Assembly (NCBI RefSeq): GCF_002575655.3
Contig: NC_053041.3
Location: forward strand, 369,131,054-369,195,053
Length of the DNA: 64,000 nucleotides
Direction of reading: 5' to 3'
DNA from: Aegilops tauschii subsp. strangulata
Taxonomy: Eukaryota; Streptophyta; Magnoliopsida; Poales; Poaceae
Made by a program: the position numbers and the translations under genes
Shown here: one piece after another, positions 22,711-35,205 of the stretch
Layout of the letters: each line of letters opens with the position of its first letter
Numbering within the stretch: the first letter of the stretch is position 1
Notes under the pieces: model-generated
What the model was told of the DNA's origin: nothing
Seen by the model: the letters and a program-made list of their open reading frames with translations, nothing else
The model's database searches: none

Positions 22711-25700
22711 TGTCAGGACCCCGATTCCAAGTCACACCGATCTAGCCTGTAACACCTCATATCACATTGCGGCCTCATGCACGGTACTCCCGCGGGTGTC
22801 GCCTTACCATGGCCCGGGACCGTTTGCGCCTTTTGGCTCACGTATATGACAATGTCGCTAGCATCCATATGACAGAGAACCCGGGCCGACATGGCTAGTC
22901 GTGAACCCAAAGCGGCACTAACGTATGGGGACAGGCATACATGAATCAACATCGAACGTGTCGGTCAGCAGCGTGTGAATCCGGGCTGTAGCACTGGGCT
23001 AACAGGACTCCGGGAACCCGGGCTGTAGCAGGCTAGGCAGGACTCCGGATGTCACCGCGTGACATTTCCCCGAAGGGACAGACACAGGAACGATATGAAT
23101 CACACGCCGGCCAGTCAGGTGTCCAGAGCAGTAGTGCTGGGCTAGCAGGACTCCGGTGAACCGGGCTGTAGCGGACTACTATGGCTCAAGGAGGCACTAG
23201 ACTACATTTCGCCATAAGAGAGGCTGCCAAGGATAAACAACTAGATTGTCGGAACCCACACATACCAAGCATTTCAATCATACACACAATATGCTCGATA
23301 TGTGCAAATACAACATGGCATCACAACAAAACTCTACAACTCAAGTATTTTATTTAAAGGGCTCCGGAGAGCCTTACATAACTTGTTCATACAGATAGGG
23401 GTCACATGACCCGACACTCAAGTCATACAATCATACAAGCACATGCGGAAGCAAACTGTCTGGGTACAGACGGTAGAAAGAAAGAAGGCTTGACGAAGCC
23501 TGTCTATCTACGTAGGCCCTTCACAAGCCTAGATCACCACCTGGGTGGCAAGTCACTCGTCGTCGTCGAGTTTTACGTAGAACCCATCAGAAGGGGCGGT
23601 GTTGTCGTCTGAAAACAGTAATTGAAGCAACATGAGTACAAAGGTACTCAGCAAGTCTTACAACAGATCCTACTATACATGTTCATTCTCAAGAAGGTAG
23701 TGGGGTTATTGCAGCAAGCCAGCTTTGACTCTTGGCTAAGCTATCCTACGATACACCACCTGTGAAATAGTTTTCGCACACGAGTCCACTAATCACCATC
23801 TCAATACCCCACCGTGGATCCTCCCTCGTCATCCCACGAGAGGGCCATCCGCGGTACTCACACTTATCTTGAGGCTTTTAGTAGTATCCATTTACTTGTC
23901 TATGAACTGCATAAGCGACCAAGTAGTCCTTTACCGCGGACACGGCTATTCGAATAGTTTTATACCCTACAGGGGTGTACTTCGTCACACACGCTCTCAC
24001 CACTTATCGTCGCTACACGACGTGTACTCGGCAACCTTCAAGCGGAAGCCCAACGTGGGTGTCGGCCACAGCCTACCTAAACACTCGAGTCTCTAGTCCA
24101 GGTTTATCGCCTATTCAGGTTCCATCCGCAGGGAGTCCGGCCGAGGTTTCCACATATGGCCCCGAACGATGTGTGCAGGGCTCCGGAGACACCAAACGGG
24201 CGACTCGGTACACCGGGCCACGAGCCTACCGCATCACAGCCCACCCCTTGGTCAGCGCTGTCCACGGCCTCCAGCTTACTACAAACACCAGAAACTACGT
24301 GCAACTCCTGGACAGAGGACAAGGGTGATTAAGAAGCCGAGGGGGTCCATTGGTTTCGGGCCCAATGCGTGGTAGTAGCTGAATCTTAAATCACGCATAC
24401 AGATCTCAGTTCTTAGGGACGGTCTCAATGAAACAACCCACCATGTACTCCTACATGGCCTCCCATCGATACCTTTACCAAATCGTATTCAACACCCCAC
24501 TCTCATTACCGACACACACTTTCACTCTAGTTCATCACCCTGATGAGCCAGACCTGACACGACTCTAAGCGTAGCAAGCATAGCATTGTAGGAACACAAC
24601 ATGGCTCAATCAACTCCTACACATGCTAGTGGGTTTCATCTAGTTACTGTGGCAATGACAGGTCATGCAAAGGAAAGTGGGTTCAACTACCGCAACACAC
24701 AGCAGTTTGAATCGTGTTGTCTTAATGCAGTAAATGAGAGCAGAAGCGAGAAGATGGGTTTGTATCGAAATGATCAATGGGTTGCTTGCCTGACGGAGTG
24801 GTGGTGGGATACTGCCCTTCAGTTGGATACTCGTGTATATCCTCGGAGGCAGAACCTACCACGATGAACATACCGAAGCACAATCAACACCAAGCAAGTG
24901 CAACAATATGATGCATGCATGAGACATGGCAAAATGGATGTATTGGGCTAATGCAACTAAGACCAGATGGGTTTGGACTATTTTGAATCAAGGATTCAAA
25001 TTCCAAGTTCATATGTGGCCTCTTTTAGTGCTTTATCTTGTTCTACATTAAACAGTAGGTTAACTTGCTTAAACATGCATGAAACCAGTACAGATGGATA
25101 GAATGGATTTTTCTGATCATTTTTCATATATAAATCTTTTCATTCCGAGCTATAGATTATTTTCTATGATTTTTTGAAGTTTGTGATAATTTCTGGAATT
25201 TCCAATATAAACTTAAATCCAGATAATGCTTTACTGCGTCAGCCTGACGTCAGTGTGACGTCAGCAGGTCAACGGGGTCGTCCAGGTCAAACCTGACGTG
25301 TGGGTCCCCTGTGTCAGTGTCACTGTTAGGTAATTAGCTAATTAAGATTAGTTTTAATTCTAACTCAGATTAACTAGCAGGCGGGCCCCACTTGTCAGTG
25401 ACTCTGGGGGGGTCAACCCATGGTAAAACCACGCTGACTCGCCGGCGTTTAGCCGCCGGCGACGTCCAGACGCGGCGGTGGAGTGCGGGATCCCTCCTCC
25501 GGCGACCAAATGGACGGCGGAGAGTACCTACGTGTAGCTGGGAGCAAACCGCATCGACTGGTGGTGGTGATGGAGCTCGGGGTCGCCGGAATCGACGCCG
25601 GCGACGAGCCGTGCGGCTGCCGGGGTACGGGCGTAGTTGAATCCGTTGCTAGAGAGCACGGCGAGGGACATGCGATGGTGCTACGGGTTCCTGGCGTTGC

Positions 25701-26769
25701 GGTGGAGCTAATGGCCACGGTGGTGCGGCCGTTGGATGGCCGGAGCCTCGTCGGCAACGAGCTCGTGCGGCGGCGCGTACGGGTGAGCTACGTGCGGTGG
25801 CTGCGGAGCTCGAGAGGGATAGAGGAGAGGATGGGAAGGTGGCCAGGCTCACGGTAGTTGCGACGAGCGGACGGTGAGGTCGGAGGCGAGCTGTTGCAGT
25901 GGCGACGGCGGAGGGGATCTCCGACGGTGAGCGGCAAAGGCGAGGTCGGAGGCGAGGCTTCGGGGCAAACGAGCGCTCGGGGCTCGACCTGCTCGAAGGA
26001 GTGGGCGACGGCGGAGCTGTTGGACATGGTGGGACGGCGCGAGGTCGACGGTGGGCGCGGCTATTCCGGCGAGGTGGCTGCGGCTGCGTCGGCCATGGTG
26101 GAGGAAGGCGAGGGAGAGGCGATGGGGGAGAATGGGGGTGTCCAGAGGCTCGAGGGCGCGTCGAGGGGTTCGACCAGCGCATCCACGCGCGAGGCGGCAA
26201 GCAGGTGGCGCCGTGGCGAGCTCGCGCTCGCCGGCGTCACCTCTCTGCCTGCTCTGGCGAGAGCAGGCAGCTGACTGGCGCGGGCCAGCACAGTGCTGGG
26301 CCGCCAGGTGGGCTGCCAGGTAAGTCCTTCTGCTTTCTGTTTTCTCTTTTATTTATTTATTTCTGTTCTGTGTTTTGAAATAGTAAAAATACTATTTCAT
26401 TTGGGAAAATCCTGAAATATTCTGAGGCACCTTTGAAATTATTCTCAACAGCCTAAAAATACCTTCAAGATTATTTGGGCATTTTGAAATATTTGTAGGA
26501 TTTAAAATGCCCAAATGCAAATACTTATGGCTTGTGCAAAAATCCAAGATGGCCTCCAAAAATATGAAACCATTTTTGGCAGAGGTTTTAGCCAGGACCA
26601 AAGATGGTGAACATTTATGGAGGGCATTTCAGGTTCATTGAAAAGGATTTTAGTAAACCCTAGTTGTTTCAGGGGGGGTGCTGGGGGTTTCTGGCATCCC
26701 CATTTCAAGTTTCTGTGAAAAATATACATGATGCAACACTCTAATGCATGAACTAGCTAGGATGTGACA
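22711..26769 (-). repeat. Gypsy-1 5' LTR (right copy)
   Basis: It is nearly identical to the left LTR. The TGACGTCA pair is at 25,245-25,252 and 25,256-25,263, and the minus-strand TATA-like GATTTATATATG at 25,125-25,136, giving a predicted transcription start near 25,100. The GC-rich block at about 25,380-26,320 ends on the plus strand in CCAG|GTAAGT followed by a T-rich stretch, resembling an exon-intron border on the antisense strand. Confidence 0.95.
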
Positions 26770-26774
26770 TAGGT

Positions 26775-27473
26775 ACTACAACGCCACACATGATTTCCGC
26801 ACCAAACTGTGTGAGAAGACAACGTAGGTTAGACACGTTTGCCGTTACATAACCGTATGTGATGTACTACCTTGTCCATATAATTGAGTTACAGTGATAC
26901 CGTGTAAATAGCCTCTCTGCATATAGAGATGGCGGCGGTGGCCTAGGCAGTGGCTACCGGGGAAGAGGTCAATCTTCGGTCGGTGGGCGGTGGCGGTGTC
27001 ATAGGAGGTCAATCCTCGGTCTACAGCGGGAGATAGGAGGAGCTCAAACATCGAGGTCGGTGGCGGTGTGACTCGAGCACATCCATCGCGGTCGATGGTG
27101 GGATAGTGGAGGTCGAACTTCAGGCGGCAGCCACACTAAGCTTTGCTCCTCGACCCTGCTGTCTTGGCGTGCCACCGCATCGCGCTTCTCTATCAGCTGG
27201 GTGGAGGTCGCCGCGTGGCTAATTAATTAAGGTATTATTTTCATGAGTGGCTTAATTAAGGTATTCGATTCCTAAGGGTAGTGTTGTACTAGTACTCTAT
27301 GTGTAAATTGACTGGCCATTAATTTTTGTCATTGCACGTCTGGATAACAATATGGAGCGCCCTCAGTAATTATGAAAATAAAACCTTGTGATTTCCGCAC
27401 GCATCTTTGGGCAGCAGTTAATACGTGTATTAATGTTGTTGTTTTGTTTTTAATTACCATTCATGTGGTGCAG
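26775..27473 (+). other. CACTA-2 sequence upstream of TNP2 (promoter/leader)
   Basis: CACTA-2 resumes after the TAGGT duplication. The first 150 bp still have CACACGTTTGCCGTT-like subterminal words. A GGTCGGTGGCGGTG-rich segment (26,930-27,130) follows, then AT-rich sequence with a TGCAG acceptor at 27,473. I infer a leader exon and intron before TNP2, with no coding sequence recognised. Confidence 0.45.
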
Positions 27474-29810
27474 ATTGAACGATCTCGATGGATGAAGAAT
27501 CGGAAAACCACAGATTTTATCAGTGGCGTGACAGAGTTCATGAATTTGGCTAAAAGTACAAAGAGGAGAATTGTGATGCGGATTACATCATGTGTCCATG
27601 TACTGATCGTGCCAATACAGAGTCACATGAAGTTGCAGATGTCCAGTGGCACTTAGTCTCTAGGGGATTCATGGATGGATATACACGTTGGACTAGACAC
27701 AGTGAAGAGGAGGTCATGGATGAAGATACCCAGGGCTGCGAGATGCCAAACCCCGATCAGTGTCACATGGATGTTGAATCTAACATTGGGGTGGAGGCGT
27801 CAAGCTACCAATGGAACACCGGAAAGCCGAAACGCCCACTGGAAAACCAAGACGTCGACGCAGATGACGACGATCTTAATATGCCAGATTTTGCTGCTAT
27901 GATTGCAGATTTCGAGGGCCCAAAAAAGGATATGATTGGGTACAAGGATCTGCCAACCATTGATGCGGACTCCAAGAAAGAATTGTATCCAGGTTGCAAA
28001 AAGAAATATTCCAAGTTGAGTGCCACCCTGGCGATTCTCAGATTTAAAGCAGCAAACGGTCTATCAAACAAGGGCTTCACAGAGATGTTAGGTCTTTTCA
28101 AAGAAATTCTTCCAGAAGATAATGTGCTCCCGAGAAGCACGAATGAAACGAAGAAAATTGTTTTCCCATTGGAACTTGAAGTACAGAAGATACACGCTTG
28201 TGTGAATGATTGTATATTGTACCGTGGTGAGTACAAAGATTTGTGTGCATGTCCCACATGCAAGCATGCATGATACAAGCGCAGGAGAGCAAAGGATAAG
28301 TACAAATTGGATGACGAGATAAAGACAGGAATCCCATTCGAGGTTGTTTGGTACTTGCCTTTAATTCCAAGGTTGAGGCGTTTGTTTGCAAACCCTAGAG
28401 AGGCAAAGAGGTTGTGGTGGCATCATGATGAGCGAATTGCAGATAAGTATATGAGGCACCCGAAAGATGGGGCTCGGTGGGAATTAATCGACAACAAGTT
28501 TCAAGACTTTGCCAAGGATCCTAGAAGTATAAGGCTCGGGGAGTGTACTGACGGGATGAATCCTTTTGGCGATATGAGCACCAATCACAGCACATGGCCG
28601 GTGCTTCTGTGCATATATAACCTAGCTCCTTGGTTGTGTATGAAGAAAAAATACATTATGATGTCAATGATTATCCAAGGCCCAAAGCAACCTGGAAATT
28701 ACATCGACATTTACTTTCAGCTACTGGTAGAAGAACTACCGAGAGTGTGGATAGATGTGCCTGCTGTAAAATGTTATGATGCTTACAGAAAGGAGATTTT
28801 CGATCTACATGCAATGTTGGTGCACACCATTCAAGATATGCCGGCATTAGGCAACACATCGGGGCAGAAAACAAAGGGAGATGTAGGGTGTGTCACAAGC
28901 ATGGATAGGACAGCTAGCAGATTTCTTCCCACCTCGCGCAAAACCGTGTATTTGCGTCATCGTAGGTTCTTACGAAAAAATCATCCATACCGAAAGATGA
29001 AAGCTGAATTTGATGGTATGGCAGAGGTAGGTGTGGGCCCAAGACCCTATGATGGGGAGGTGGTCCACAACATGGCTAAACAAATTAATGTTGTGCTTGG
29101 CAAGAAGCGGGCTTTGACGGTGAAACAAACACCCAAGGGTCAAGTGTTTAAGAAGAAATCGGTGTTCTGGAAATTACCTTACTGGGAGATTCTACGTGTA
29201 CATCACTGCATCGATGTCATGCACGTAGAGAAGAACGTATGTGAAAGCATCCTTGGTACTCTGCTCAAGATTAAAGGTAAAAGAAAGGATGGTGACGATT
29301 CACAGCTCGATATGCTTGCTGATCAATCAAAACGCAAGAGTGAAGCAGAAGATGATGACAAATTCATCAAAGCTCGCCAGAGTTACAGTTTCAGTACAAA
29401 GGAAGCAACACAGTTCTTCACCTATTTGTTGTCAGTTAAGACACCCTCTTCCAACTGCGCAAACAACAGAAGTCTCGTGGATGTGAGCTCAGGTAAAATG
29501 AAGTTGGGACACATGAAGTCGCGTGATTGACACGTAATGTCGACACAAATCCTCCCGGTGGCCATCAGGAATCTGATGGACATAGATATAAGAAACACAC
29601 TCATTGAGCTCTGTTATTTCTTCAACCAACTATGGCAGAAAGTTGTAGATCCTGAAGAGTTGGATCATATGCAAGATGATATTGCAAGAATATTGTCCAA
29701 CCTAGAGATGTTTTTTCCACCGTCATTCTTTGATGTCATGGTCCATCTCACTATGCACCTTGTCGACAAGATAAAGTATTGTGGTCATGTGTTTCTTTGC
29801 AACATGTATC

Positions 29811-31472
29811 TGTAGGATCGAAAGTATGTCTAGAGGGGGTGATTAGACTACTTGACCAAATAAAAATCTAGCCTTTTCCCAATTTTAAGTCTTGGCAGAT
29901 TTTAGCAACTTAGCACAAGTCAAGCAATCAACCTACACATGAAATTCTAAGAGTATAGCAGCGGAATGTAAATCATTGCATATGAAGGTAAAGGGAGGAG
30001 TTTGAAGGGAGCAAACGCAATGTAGACATGAAGATTTTCGGCGTGGTTCCGATAGGTGGTGCTATCGTACATCCACGTTGGTGGAGACTTCAACCCACGA
30101 AGGGTAACGGCTGCGCGAGTCAACGGAGGGCTCCACCCACGAAGGGTCCACGAAGAAGCAACCTTGTCTATCCCACCATGGCCATCGCCCACGAAGGACT
30201 TGCCTCACCAGGGTAGATCTTCATGAAGTAGGCGATCTCCTTGCTCGTACAAACTCCTCGGTTCAACTCCACAATCTTGACGGAGGCTCCCAAGTAACAC
30301 CTAACCAATCTAGGAGACACCACTCTCCAAAGGGTAATAGATGGTGTGTTGATGATGAACTCCTTGCTCTTGTGCTTCAAATGATAGTCTCCCCAACACT
30401 CAACTCTCTCTCTCTCACACAGATTTGGATATGGTGGAAAGATGATTTGAGTGGAAAGCAACTTGGGGAAGGCTAGAGATCAAGATTCTTGTGGTTGGAT
30501 TGGAATATCTTGGTCTCAACACATGAGTAGGTGGTTCTCTCTCAGAAAATGAGTAGTGGAAGCATAGGCATGTTCTGATGGCTCTCTCCACGAATGGAGG
30601 ATGTGTGGAGGGGTATATATAGCCTCCACACAAAATCTAACCGTTACACACAATTTACCAAACTCGGTGCGACCGAATAGTGAAACTCGGTCAGACCGAT
30701 TCAGTTCAAAATGTGAACGTTAGGATTTTCGGTGGGACCGACATGATCAACTCGGTGGGACCGATGTGCTAGGGTTAGGGCATAACTTGATCTCGGTGAG
30801 ACCGATCACATGAACTCGGTGAGACCGATTTCAGTAATAGGAAAACAGAGAGTTGGTCAGGCAAACTCGGTGGGACCGATCGCTCATTTCGGTGAGATCG
30901 AAACGTTACGGAAAGGAAACATAGAGTTTGCATTGCGAACTCGGTGGGACCGATCGCTCGTTTCGGTTAGACCGAAACGTTATGAAGGGAAATAGAGATT
31001 TTGCAATCCCATCTTGGTGAGACCGAGATCCCTATCGGTGAGACCAAACTGATTAGGGTTTCTGGCTATGGCTATGTCAAATGAACTCGGTGGCGTCGGA
31101 TAGATCTAATGGGTGGGGCCGAGTTTGACTTTAGGTTTAGGACATATGTGGAATTTAGGAAGTGGTTGAGGGCTTTTGGAGCATATCACTAAGAATTTTG
31201 AGCAAGCAAGCCATTAAGCAACACCTCATCCCCTTTTAATAGTATTGGCATTTCCTATGGACTCAATGTGATCTTGGATCACTAAAATGAAAATGTAGAG
31301 TCTTGAGCTTTTGCTAATATGTGTCCTTAGCATTTTGAGGGGTCCACATCTCTAGTCCATGCCATGCCAATCATTGAACTTTATGAAATGATCATCTTGA
31401 AAGAGTATTAGTTCAATGAGCTATATGTTGTTAAGAATTACCAAAACCACCCAGGGATTAGTTGCACTTTCA
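29811..31472 (-). mobile_element. Solo LTR inserted in the DUF4218 region of TNP2
   Basis: The 1,662-bp insert starts TGTAGGATCG and ends GCACTTTCA, with the 5-bp duplication GTATC at 29,806-29,810 and 31,473-31,477. Removing it rejoins the TNP2 frame exactly. No internal domain is present, so it is a solo LTR. On the minus strand a GGCTATATATACCCC lies near 30,620, a good TATA box, so the LTR reads right to left. I remember this repeat as common in Triticeae but cannot name it safely. Confidence 0.85.
30660..31130. repeat. Diverged short repeats of the TCGGTGAGACCGA type within the solo LTR
   Basis: More than ten copies of a word close to ACTCGGTGGGACCGAT occur with irregular spacing. Most are near-palindromic (TCGGT...ACCGA), so the transcript could fold into many small hairpins. 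Confidence 0.75.
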
Positions 31473-32505
31473 GTATCCCTTCGAGCAGTTCATGGTAATA
31501 CTGAAGTGCTTTTGTCAGAACCGAAACCATCCACAGGCAAGCATCCTACAAGGTTATACCGCGGAGGAGGTGGTTGAGTTTTGCATCGAATACATGAAAC
31601 AAAGACCTATAGGTTTGCCCCTCTCTGGCCACGAGGGAAGGCTGAAAGATAAGCCGGTCCTTGCTGGCACGCAAATGGCTGCACCCGAAGAATTGGCAGA
31701 GAAAGCCCATTTGACGGTACTACTTAACAGCTCAGTTCTCCGCGCTTATGCCGAAGAACACTTGGCGGAGATACGCCAAAGCTTCTTACCAATGGTGCCT
31801 TCATCAGATGTGGAGATGAAGGAGCACACTAAGAATTACACCGAATGGCTGAAGAATCGTTTGGCACAAGGATCCATCGATGACATTGCTACGTGGTTGG
31901 CACAAAAGCCATCACCTATGGTGTTGATGTACCAAGCATATGACATAAATGGATACACGTTCTACACTGAGAAACGTGCTGAGAAGACCTCATATCAGAA
32001 CAACTCTGTTCGAATAGAATGCATGACTGTAGATGAAGTTGATAAAAGGGTATACTATGGAACCATCAAAGAGATTTGGGAGCTTGACTATGTGAAAGTT
32101 AAGGTGGAATTATTCAGGTACGCATGAATCCCTCTTGGTCATGTAAAGGTTGATGATTACAGGAAGACATGTTTTAACAGGACAACGATGGCATATCACG
32201 TGGACCCGTGCATTCTTGCCAGCGATGCTACCTAGATTTTCTTTGTGGAAGACCCCTTGCATACGAACTGCCATGTAGTGATGCATGGGAAGAGAAGGGT
32301 ACTGGGTGTCGATGATGTTGCTGATGAGGACGATTACGATGAATTTGATGAGTTGCCAGCCAAGGAATCACGCACCCGTGTAACAGAGAAGCGTAAAATC
32401 ACCAGAAAACCCAAGTTCATTCGGGGTCAACATAATGATCCCAGTTCCCCATGTACATGGGAATTAAGCCGTAAGACTAGTCTTTTTGCCTACCCTGTAA
32501 CTTAA

Positions 32506-32690
32506 TTCGTTCAATTTAGAACTGTCGCGTGTACTGAATTTGTGAGTTATGCCCGGTTTTCTTTCGATGTAAGAACCGTTAATGTGTTGACCTTGATATG
32601 CTGTCAGCTCAGGCAATGAATATGAACTATTTTTTGTTATTATTATTATTATATCATAGAGGTAGCACGCTCAATTGATCTCACTACAGT
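32506..32690. other. CACTA-2 region just after TNP2, probable 3' end of the gene
   Basis: AT-rich, non-coding. A short ATT microsatellite lies at about 32,637-32,652. Confidence 0.4.
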
Positions 32691-33380
32691 ATGTGTGAAC
32701 AAAAATATGCAATCTGCTTTGTGAATAGCAAACGGTTCGTTGATGAAAGCCGTGTGCCGACCAAACCCCGCCCACGATCTGAGTCGTGCTTTCTAATTGG
32801 CCAGAACCCAAACCCCACGGATCGTACATCTGCACCATTGGATGCTCCCAGATGGAACGGCGATCCTCATCCCTTTCGACAGCACATGCAGTTCCGGTTG
32901 CAATTTTATTTTTATGCACAAAATGCACGTTAAACTCAAAAAATGTCTTAAATATAGCTAACGATACCTGAAATGCGCCAGAAAATCAAACCCGTGGTAT
33001 AATGGTGATTGTGTACCATGGAAATTTTTATGAGGCCAAACGATGAAGTCACCGGCCACAGGAGTTTGAATTGACACATCTCCTTTTGGAAACCATGATC
33101 CTTCATGTGAGATGCTCCGGTTTGGAAGGAGCGGTCATCAAAACTTGTGACAAACTTTACCAATTTTTTTCCACGGGGTCGTGAGAGGACGCCACAGGCA
33201 CACATTGATTTTGATGATGTCCGGACTCCATCTGAATTTCCTGTAATTAAAATACCAACTAGGCCTACGACACTGGCTTCACCTCGCGGCCGAAATGTTT
33301 GAAACTTCTCCCCGCTTCTCGAACAAACGGATGAAAACTCACAAAGCGACGCACAAATGATCTGTACACCTTCTTCGCTA
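32690..33380 (+). repeat. CACTA-2 internal repeat unit, copy 1
   Basis: The unit includes AGCAAACGGTTCGTTGATGA, then CCCCACGGATCGTA, AAATCAAACCCGTGGTATAA and GAGATGCTCCGGTTTGGAAG. Related units recur at 55,490-57,960 and an inverted part occurs in CACTA-3 at about 51,330-51,500. It is non-coding. Confidence 0.8.
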
Positions 33381-34153
33381 GGCTGATAGTAAGGGGATAT
33401 CATAGCTAGTATCATGCATGCCAACTAGGCAATTTTGATGAGCTGTAATAGAATTAAATGAAGAAAGAGAGGGTTAAGTATCATATCATGAAACCATATC
33501 ATAATAAATGCTACGCTACTATGTGACATGCATGACAATAAATAAAGTACTACATGATACTACTCTATGGTACTATGCATTAGAGCAAGTACAATAGAAT
33601 GACATAAGCAGACTATAAGGAATAGAATAATATATATGTGCTTAGTTGGAGGAAAGAGAAGAGGAGAGAGAAGAGAAGCGGGCTCGTGGTTAGTAGCCAG
33701 CTGCAACACGAGACCCAAGACACTTTGTGAGGATGTAAGGTGGGCCAACTATTGATAAACTAGTACATATTTAAAACTTATTATTGTACATGCCGGCTAA
33801 GAGGTTGGCTGTATATGACATGGCAACTTCTTATAGCCGACCGTTGGTTGTATTATTAACCATGCTCTTAGTGAGGTAGCTAGTATATCATAGACTAGCT
33901 AGTATCATATATATGCATGATACTAGTATATGATCGATACTACCTCCGTAATGCGCGCATAGTATCATAAGTTAGTATCTTAGGTTGCCTTATTAATTGC
34001 CATGCATGACACAAAGTAGTACAACATTTAATATAATACGGTATCATAATATGATACCACACCCTCTCTTTCCTCATTTAACTGTGTGCCACATCATCCA
34101 AAAAGTCTAGTTGGCATGCATGATACCGCTTGATACTCTCATTACGACCAGCC
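33381..34153. mobile_element. MITE A (non-autonomous terminal-inverted-repeat element)
   Basis: The left end GGCTGATAGTAAGGGGATAT and the reverse complement of the right end (GGCTGGTCGTAATGAGAGTA) match over about 50 bp, both running into CATGCATGCCAACTAG. No coding sequence is present. It is interrupted by a second MITE at 33,583-33,867. The superfamily is not certain. Confidence 0.7.
33583..33867. mobile_element. MITE nested in MITE A, TTA duplication (Tourist/Harbinger-like)
   Basis: A 285-bp insert begins GAGCAAGTACAATAG and ends with CATGCTC. TTA at 33,580-33,582 and 33,868-33,870 is the 3-bp duplication expected for PIF/Harbinger MITEs. The inverted repeats are imperfect. Confidence 0.6.
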
Positions 34154-34427
34154 TTAGGGTGGCCATAGTGGGGGTATCATAGCCGGTATCATGCACTCGG
34201 GAATAGCAAATATGATGATGTAGCAAAGAAGCAGTAACATAGGTAGATACCGTAACATATATAATAAATGCTATACTACTTTGTGTCATGAATGTCCATA
34301 AATATGGTCATCTATGATATATACTACTCTATGATACTATATATGCACTATGAAGGTACGTACGTAGTATCATACACTAGTATCATATGCATGATACTAT
34401 AGTATACGATACTCCACACTATATAAG
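34154..34427. mobile_element. MITE B
   Basis: It begins GGGTGGCCATAGTGGGGGTATC after a short junction. The end, CTCCACACTATATAAGG, is partly its inverse. It abuts MITE A on one side and a third related copy on the other. Boundaries are good to about 10 bp. Confidence 0.6.
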
Positions 34428-34464
34428 GCTGGCCATAGTGGTGGTATCATAGCAGACGATATCA
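34428..34464. mobile_element. MITE B' left fragment, split by CACTA-3
   Basis: GGCCATAGTGGTGGTATCAT matches the start of MITE B. The element breaks at TCA (34,462-34,464), the target duplication of CACTA-3, and resumes at 55,237. Confidence 0.8.
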
Positions 34465-35205
34465 CACCGGTACGCGTCGGTGCTATACAAACGGTTTTTA
34501 ACCCCTTTCCGCGATGGCGTTCGGAACCGTCGCCAAGTGAGTGATGGTGATAGGGGGGTCCTTCCCACATGACCCAGAAACCGTCGGGGATATGCCATCC
34601 TGGCACACACGCTCGGCAAAATGAGGTCGTGTGCGACCGGCGAGCACTCAAATAAGGTAATACATACAGTTAAGCTAAAAAATACAATTATACAGGCAAA
34701 ATTGTTTCCGGTCGCAAGTACATCCCACACAGTCAGTCCCCGCTAAACGTTTAATTTCGTATGTACATCCCACACAGTCGCCCCAAGGAAAACGTTTCTG
34801 TTCACAGGTACATCACACACAATTTTCCCATTAAATCGTTTGTGATAGCATTGCCATTGCACACGATATTAACAATTTTATCATTTATGTTATTGAATGC
34901 ATCACACACGGTGCGTAGAAGAAACTGTGTGGCAAATGTTGTCCGTCACACACAGTTTTTATGTGGTAAACGTTTGTGCAAGGTGGCCTAACGCAAACAG
35001 TTTTCAAGAGGATGTCGTGTGTGAAGTGGAGATTGATCGCACACGTAGTGGATCCTAGAAACGTTTTTGATCTCCACGTCTATCGCAAACGTTTTGCTTT
35101 CGCAAACCGTGTGCAGTGTAATCCCTAATTTAAAAATCACATGTTTTGAATTTGAAAGTAGGCAATCACTTATTTCATATCCAACCATGTTTATTACAAA
35201 TATAG
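34465..35205. repeat. CACTA-3 3' terminus and subterminal region
   Basis: The first 190 bp match the reverse complement of 63,455-63,644. After that come spaced CATCCCACACAGT, AAACGTTT and CACACGGT-like words. No gene is seen. The TATAG duplication of gypsy-2 ends at 35,205. Confidence 0.85.

Larger units (their letters stand above)
12638..26769 (-). mobile_element. Gypsy-1, complete Ty3/gypsy LTR retrotransposon (chromovirus-like)
   Basis: Two LTRs of equal length (4,059 bp) flank an internal region of about 6 kb. TAGGT at 12,633-12,637 and 26,770-26,774 is the 5-bp target duplication. Read on the minus strand, the LTR starts TGTCACATCC and ends CCTGACA. An initiator-tRNA-Met-like primer site and a G-rich polypurine tract are in place. 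The element encodes an extra ORF, gag and pol in the order PR-RT-RH-IN, followed by a chromodomain-like tail, which suggests the Tekay/Del clade. The LTRs look about 98-99 percent alike by eye (not counted), so the insertion is fairly young. Confidence 0.95.
27474..32505 (+). pseudogene. CACTA-2 TNP2-type transposase (pseudogene, split by a solo LTR)
   Basis: Domains in order are: Transpos_assoc at 27,490-27,710 (WMKNRKTTDFISGV, then a frame change near 27,570, then YIMCPCTD and HLVSRGFMDGYTRWTRH); the TNP2 core from about 27,980 to 29,480 (GECTDGMNPFG, STNHSTWPV, HHCIDVMHVEKNVCESILG); DUF4218 from 29,510, split by the LTR at 29,811-31,472 and resuming in frame with YPFEQFMVILKC; DUF4216 near 31,920-32,120 (YQAYDINGYTFYTE, KEIWELDY); and an acidic to basic tail to 32,505. 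In-frame stops are at 28,271-28,273, 29,528-29,530, 32,125-32,127 and 32,233-32,235. The usual start codon position appears to read ATT. The protein cannot be made intact. Confidence 0.92.

Noticed and set aside
32990..33020. A tRNA-like A box (TGGTATAATGG) repeated in the CACTA-2 internal units.
   Set aside because: No B box or cloverleaf follows in any of the copies (32,990, 56,459, 57,822), so it is a chance part of the repeat.
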